From positions 1 through 9,210 of the forward strand of contig CAMCXB010000080.1 in NCBI GenBank assembly GCA_945883145.1: 9,210 bases of DNA. Reading direction: 5' to 3'. The notes beneath the pieces are model-generated. The model was not told the origin of the DNA, searched no databases, and saw only the letters and a list, made by a program, of their open reading frames with translations. Within the stretch, counting starts at the first letter, position 1. Every line of letters begins with the position of its first letter. Below are positions 6,495 to 9,210 of the stretch, piece by piece. Origin of the DNA: Bordetella parapertussis. GTDB lineage: Bacteria; Pseudomonadota; Gammaproteobacteria; Burkholderiales; Burkholderiaceae_D. The translations under genes were made by a program, and so were the position numbers.

Positions 6495-7337
6495 ATGCTG
6501 ATGTCTACCCAGGCCAGCCGCTATGCCCACAAACTGTTGAAAGCGCGCAGTGCAGGAACGCTACTTGAACCACTCACCGCTACCGATACAATCAGTGTGG
6601 CTGATGCTTATGACATTGCAAAATCCATCCTTGATATACGGATCGCTCAAGGCGAAACACCGATAGGTAGAAAGATAGGATTTAGTAATCACAAGATGGG
6701 GAATCGCTATGGCATGAGCGCTTCCATCACCGAGCCTATATGGTCACCACTGTTTGATAGCAGCGTGGAATTTGCTATGGATAATAGAGCGCTGTATAGC
6801 TTGAAGAAAGCGCAGCAACCACGACTAGAACCAGAATTAGTGTTCAAACTCTCGCGCACTCCCGAGCCGGATATCAGCGTGGAAGCTTTAGCGGAATGTT
6901 TGGAATGGATGGCGCATGGCTTTGAAATCGTCACCTCACCATATCCAAATTGGCAATTTGATACGGCCGATGCCATCGCTGCATTTGGCTTACTCAAAGC
7001 CCTCATCGTAGGCGAACCACGCCTACTCTCCGCTGCAACAAGGCGCAATCTGGTGCAGGTATTAGGTGCGTCCACCCTCTCCTTGTCCCGTAGCTTAAAT
7101 GGCAGCCCATCTTTAGTCGCCGCTGGTTTTGGTAAAGATGTAGCGGATAGTCCCTTGCATGCGTTATGGCATTTGCATCAACAATTACAAAGCCAAAGCA
7201 CCTTTCAACCACTACAAGCCGGTGAAATCATCACCACCGGAAGTTGGACCGATGCTCATCCTGTACAACGCGGCGAAGTATGGTCAAGCGCGTTTTTACA
7301 AATCGGTTTACCAGGATTGACGGTATCGTTTACCTAG
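6495..7337 (+). CDS. 2-keto-4-pentenoate hydratase-like protein (FAH superfamily)
   Basis: This 280-residue soluble protein is related to MhpD/XylJ-type hydratases and 4-oxalocrotonate decarboxylases. These enzymes hydrate or decarboxylate 2-oxo-4-enoic acids in meta-cleavage pathways with a divalent metal. Supporting motifs are GRKIGFSN (58-65, compare GRKIG in the family), the acidic metal-site segment RLEPELVFKL (110-119; E112, E114), HGFEIVTS (141-148, E144), and the C-terminal block LQAGEIITTGSW (240-251) followed by PVQRGE (256-261). Length is slightly above the usual 260-270. The start is supported by GGAG at 6484-6487, seven nt upstream. ATG 6501 is a less well-spaced alternative. No ring-cleavage dioxygenase, aldolase or dehydrogenase is adjacent, so the substrate and pathway are unassigned. 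By eye the gene is more GC-rich than the channel operon, which may mean separate acquisition. Confidence 0.85.
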   Translation: MLMSTQASRYAHKLLKARSAGTLLEPLTATDTISVADAYDIAKSILDIRIAQGETPIGRKIGFSNHKMGNRYGMSASITEPIWSPLFDSSVEFAMDNRALYSLKKAQQPRLEPELVFKLSRTPEPDISVEALAECLEWMAHGFEIVTSPYPNWQFDTADAIAAFGLLKALIVGEPRLLSAATRRNLVQVLGASTLSLSRSLNGSPSLVAAGFGKDVADSPLHALWHLHQQLQSQSTFQPLQAGEIITTGSWTDAHPVQRGEVWSSAFLQIGLPGLTVSFT

Positions 7338-7351
7338 TCAACTATGCATAC

Positions 7352-7377
7352 GGACGAATACGCTTCGCTATTCGTCC
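7352..7377 (+). repeat. REP-like palindrome, copy A
   Basis: Arms GGACGAATA (7352-7360) and TATTCGTCC (7369-7377) form a perfect 9-bp stem around CGCTTCGC. The element begins 14 nt after the hydratase stop. It shares the core GCTTCGCTA (7362-7370) with copies at 7403-7428 (opposite strand) and 7707-7737. Placement after a gene end is usual for REP-type elements. Confidence 0.6.
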
Positions 7378-7402
7378 CTACAAAAATATTTAAGTATAGT
7401 AG

Positions 7403-7428
7403 GTACGATTAGCGAAGCGACATCGTAC
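7403..7428 (-). repeat. REP-like palindrome, copy B (inverted)
   Basis: Arms GTACGAT (7403-7409) and ATCGTAC (7422-7428) form a perfect 7-bp stem around a 12-nt loop. On the minus strand it carries the same GCTTCGCTA core (plus strand TAGCGAAGC, 7410-7418). It is inverted relative to copy A and 25 nt away, so the two loop octamers CGCTTCGC and GCGAAGCG are exactly complementary. The pair could therefore fold into one larger cruciform or a kissing-loop structure. Confidence 0.6.
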
Positions 7429-7460
7429 GAACAAAACCTAGATAAAGAAGAAACCATCTT

Positions 7461-7515
7461 CCGTAATATTACGTAACATTACGTAACATTACACATCATT
7501 ACGACACATTACGTT
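7461..7515 (+). repeat. Degenerate 10-bp tandem repeat
   Basis: About five and a half units of 10 bp follow each other. Two are identical (ACGTAACATT at 7471-7480 and 7481-7490). The flanking units CCGTAATATT, ACACATCATT and ACGACACATT keep the ATT-AC junction. The period is close to one helical turn, so any protein bound to each unit would sit on one face of the DNA. There are no unique spacers, so it is not a CRISPR. Confidence 0.75.
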
Positions 7516-7530
7516 GCTACACCCAACTGC

Positions 7531-7558
7531 TTGCTATAACTTACGCAACTGTTATCTT
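7531..7558 (+). promoter_or_regulatory. Candidate promoter of the small RNA unit
   Basis: TTGCTA (7531-7536) and TATCTT (7553-7558) are spaced by 16 bp and match the sigma-70 consensus in four of six positions each. It lies just downstream of the 10-bp repeat array and would start a transcript near 7565 that runs into the strong terminator at 7638-7680. Confidence 0.35.
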
Positions 7559-7564
7559 TGCTAA

Positions 7565-7678
7565 TCACAAGGATAGCGACATGTGTTAACTCTAGCTTTA
7601 GAGATGTTGTAAAGTATTGCGTTCTAAGACCTTTTTTAAATGCCTCAATTCTCACGAATTAGAGGCATTTTTTTTATT
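7565..7678 (+). ncRNA. Candidate small RNA of about 110 nt
   Basis: A promoter-like pair, no coding potential, and a textbook intrinsic terminator together suggest a short non-coding transcript. It contains a small hairpin (CTCTA 7590-7594, GCTT, TAGAG 7599-7603) and the terminator stem. I do not recognise a known RNA family. An alternative is that the terminator ends the hydratase message 300 nt upstream, or ends a gene that has been lost. Confidence 0.35.
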
Positions 7679-7680
7679 TT
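7638..7680 (+). terminator. Strong Rho-independent terminator
   Basis: AAATGCCTC (7638-7646) pairs with GAGGCATTT (7662-7670). The stem continues as AATT/AATT past a bulged A and closes on the loop CTCACG. A run of T follows (eight T, then A, then more T). It works only on the + strand, since the other side lacks a T-run. No protein gene ends within 300 nt upstream. Confidence 0.85.
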
Positions 7681-7706
7681 TTAGCTCTTATCACGCAATT
7701 TTTGAA

Positions 7707-7737
7707 TGCAATAGGATGATTATGCTTCGCTATTGCA
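7707..7737 (+). repeat. REP-like palindrome, copy C
   Basis: Arms TGCAATAG (7707-7714) and CTATTGCA (7730-7737) form a perfect 8-bp stem. The core GCTTCGCTA (7724-7732) spans the loop and the start of the right arm, as in copies A and B. The arm sequence differs from both other copies, yet the two arms still match each other. It lies just beyond the broken 3' end of the higB remnant. Confidence 0.5.
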
Positions 7738-7762
7738 GCTACGAATGAACATGTTAATATTA

Positions 7763-7952
7763 TCAAGCATTTTCGAGCCCCTTCAACGCTTCAAGCCGAT
7801 TACCCGGTGGAGAGCGTAAAAAAATCTAGCGTTTTAGTACTATCAAGTTGTGCAAGCTTGCGCTCAGCAAAAGTTTGAATTGCGCGAAATTTTTTGGGGC
7901 GACCACCCTCAAACAGGGCTTGAGTCAGAGCGCATCGAAACGACTGAATCAT
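7763..7952 (-). pseudogene. higB: HigB-type (RelE/ParE superfamily) toxin remnant, frameshifted and truncated
   Basis: From the minus-strand ATG at 7952 the frame reads MIQSFRC, then FEGG (14-17), KKFRAIQTFAERKLAQLD (20-37), TKTLDFF and LSTG (47-50), then stops at 7800. In the next frame the text continues directly as GNRLEALKG, the strongly conserved mid-protein segment of HigB-like ribosome-dependent mRNA interferases. After this comes unrelated LENA and a stop at 7763. A single extra G (ACCGGGTAAT instead of ACCGGTAAT) explains the shift. The usual continuation (DRKGQ and the RI.DQWRICF strand with catalytic residues) is missing, so the protein would be inactive. HigA, normally encoded just downstream, is absent. 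TATAAT lies four nt upstream of the ATG. I recognise this by memory of the family's sequence pattern. Confidence 0.75.
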
Positions 7953-8383
7953 GAGATTATAGAGTGTTACGCTTAACGTAATTCGTCAAGCGGAAATATT
8001 GAACTCTTAACTTGTTGATCATCGAATGACACACCCTCATTGGCAGCTTCAGAATTTAGTAAAGATGTGATGAATAATCCATTCAATCAAATGACCATTG
8101 GTAGCGACCTAATGATCACAATTGATATTTTCTGACGAAGTATGTTCGTATGCCGAGCAAAATGTCCTAATTTCAATAGCATAGCTTGTAGAGTAAATCT
8201 TAACGATCAACATTACGAATAATGGACTTAAAGTTTAAAAAAGCTAAGAGTAATTAAGTAAAATTTTTTGCGTAATAAATTTCAAAACAATCGTAATTGG
8301 TACAGCATTCGACATTAAAATACGGGGCATAGAAGTTTCTATTTCCATCACAAATTGTTTTCAAAGAAATAACCAAATCCCCT
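7953..8383. other. Gap between higB remnant and nhaD
   Basis: I see no gene in these 431 bases. Short open frames (for example 34 residues on the minus strand from 8213) match nothing I recognise. Near the left end is the higB upstream region with the palindromic GTTACGCTTAAC (7966-7977, GTTA/TAAC arms) next to TATAAT, a possible antitoxin operator relic. Weak promoter-like pairs for nhaD (TTGCGT 8268-8273 with CGTAAT 8292-8297) lie at the right end. Confidence 0.5.
8329..8342. promoter_or_regulatory. Compact inverted repeat upstream of nhaD
   Basis: ATAGAA (8329-8334) and TTCTAT (8337-8342) are perfect arms around GT, 41 bp before the nhaD start. The position fits an operator or a leader structure. 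It is short and AT-rich, so chance is possible. Confidence 0.28.
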
Positions 8384-9210
8384 ATGAATACTATCTTAGC
8401 GATTATTTTTTGTGTTACTTATGCTGCAATCGCATTTGAGCATCCAATAAAAATCAATAAATCAGCAAGCGCCCTATTAGGCGCTGGATTATTGTGGACC
8501 GTGTTTGCTGTCATGAGTGGTGAAGGAAGTGTGACTAATGAACACTTAGCTGAGACATTAGTGGGCACTGCACAAATTGTCTTCTTTTTGATGGGAGCAA
8601 TGACCATAGTTGAAGTCATAGACGCTCACGATGGCTTTGACGTAGTCACCAACAGAATCAAAACACAAAATCTTGCGACTTTGATGTGGTTAATCTGCAT
8701 AGTTACTTTTTTTCTCAGTGCTGTACTGGATAATTTAACATCCACCATTGTCATGGTTTCGTTAGTTAAAAAATTAATCGACTCGCGTCAACAGCGCTTA
8801 TTGTTTGCAGGGATGATAGTAATTGCAGCAAACGCTGGAGGCGCTTGGTCACCGATTGGTGATGTCACCACTACCATGCTTTGGATTGGCGGACAAATTA
8901 CAGCGAGCTCTATCATTTTTGCATTATTTATTCCTTCAGTAGTCAATCTGCTAGTGCCTCTTGCCATAATTAGTAGATCACTAAAAGGACAGCAGGTGAT
9001 TATGCCAACAAATTTGCACGGGATAGAGCAAGAGAAAAATACCAGCGATAGAGAAAGAAACATCATGTTTTTTCTCGGTCTTGGTGTCTTAATCGCTGTT
9101 CCTGCTTTTAAAACAATTACACATCTTCCACCTTTCATGGGCGTTTTATTAGGACTAGGTCTGCTATGGTTAGTAGGAGATCTTTTGCATAAAGATAAAA
9201 CAGATGAAGA
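8384..9210 (+). CDS. nhaD: Na+/H+ antiporter NhaD (5' part, cut by window end)
   Basis: The first 275 residues are present and open to the window edge. The family is usually about 410-480 long, so roughly 60 percent is here. The protein is a polytopic inner-membrane antiporter of the NhaD/ion transporter superfamily, exchanging Na+ or Li+ for H+. Signatures are the helix pair with FLMGAMTIVEVIDAHDGF (68-85), the re-entrant SAVLDNLTST (112-121, D116) and NAGGAWSPIGDVTT (150-163, D160). These are the acidic and polar residues expected for cation binding. The start at ATG 8384 leads straight into helix 1 without the longer N-terminal extension seen in some NhaD proteins. No strong Shine-Dalgarno is visible. 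It stands alone after a repeat-rich gap and is not in an operon within this window. Confidence 0.9.
   Translation, partial: MNTILAIIFCVTYAAIAFEHPIKINKSASALLGAGLLWTVFAVMSGEGSVTNEHLAETLVGTAQIVFFLMGAMTIVEVIDAHDGFDVVTNRIKTQNLATLMWLICIVTFFLSAVLDNLTSTIVMVSLVKKLIDSRQQRLLFAGMIVIAANAGGAWSPIGDVTTTMLWIGGQITASSIIFALFIPSVVNLLVPLAIISRSLKGQQVIMPTNLHGIEQEKNTSDRERNIMFFLGLGVLIAVPAFKTITHLPPFMGVLLGLGLLWLVGDLLHKDKTDE

Larger units (their letters stand above)
7338..7952. other. Repeat-rich gap without an intact gene
   Basis: Between the hydratase stop and the toxin remnant start there is no intact coding region. The stretch holds three palindromic elements, a 10-bp-period tandem repeat, a probable small RNA unit with terminator, and the whole length of the higB remnant, each listed separately. 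This mixture of repeats and gene debris is typical of a recombination-prone or mobile-element scar, although no transposase or attachment site is recognisable. Confidence 0.6.

Noticed and set aside
7461..7515. CRISPR array
   Set aside because: Units are 10 bp, directly abutting, with no unique spacers and no cas genes.
7583..7612. Nine-residue leader peptide (GTG start, MLTLALEML)
   Set aside because: An AAGGAT lies at suitable distance, but the frame is too short to tell from chance and the nearer ATG gives only two codons. It does not encode a run of one amino acid as attenuators do.
8135..8149. LexA-like site ACGAA-5-TTCGT
   Set aside because: The spacing and flanks differ from known LexA boxes, and there is no SOS-type gene next to it.
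8109..8213. 34-residue open frame on the minus strand
   Set aside because: There is no ribosome site, no recognisable motif and no neighbour logic. Such lengths are expected by chance in this AT-rich DNA.
7338..8383. Insertion sequence or integrative element filling the gap
   Set aside because: There is no transposase or integrase fragment, no long terminal inverted repeats with target duplication, and no tRNA attachment site that I could find. Only short palindromes and a toxin remnant are present.

Overview
This window is a chromosomal stretch from a fairly AT-rich bacterium, most likely a proteobacterium and probably gammaproteobacterial. The guess rests on gene content: a YjbE-type TerC protein, an MHS-type major facilitator, NnrU, NhaD and a HigB-type toxin remnant. 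No rRNA or tRNA is present, so the placement is an inference. Six genes are complete and well formed. A seventh (NhaD) runs off the right edge, and one further gene is a clear wreck. One more gene, a hydratase, is complete but isolated and looks more GC-rich than its neighbours.

Left part (1-3265, + strand): a very AT-rich leader with a candidate promoter is followed by three tightly spaced membrane-protein genes. These are a voltage-gated-type cation channel with a non-canonical selectivity filter, a TerC/YjbE family protein, and a second channel with a canonical K+ filter (TVGFGD). The second channel carries a cytosolic zinc ribbon and a TerB-like domain. The first channel also ends in a short acidic helical segment that resembles half of a TerB domain. 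TerC and TerB are known functional partners in tellurium-resistance-type stress systems, so channel, TerC and channel-TerB together look like one membrane-associated ion or metal stress module. This is the most interesting object in the window.

Middle part (3282-6149): a minus-strand pair encodes an MHS-type H+-coupled symporter followed by a SAM-dependent methyltransferase, converging on the channel operon. The symporter gene is divergent from a plus-strand nnrU. The shared divergent region holds a 17-bp palindrome that overlaps a candidate promoter.

Right part (6150-9210): a 345-base gap with two hairpins precedes an isolated 2-keto-4-pentenoate hydratase-like gene. A gap of about 1.05 kb without an intact gene follows. 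It contains three palindromic elements with a shared loop sequence and compensating arms, a 10-bp-period tandem repeat, a candidate small RNA ending in a textbook terminator, and a frameshifted, truncated higB toxin remnant without higA. The window ends in the 5' part of a Na+/H+ antiporter gene (nhaD).
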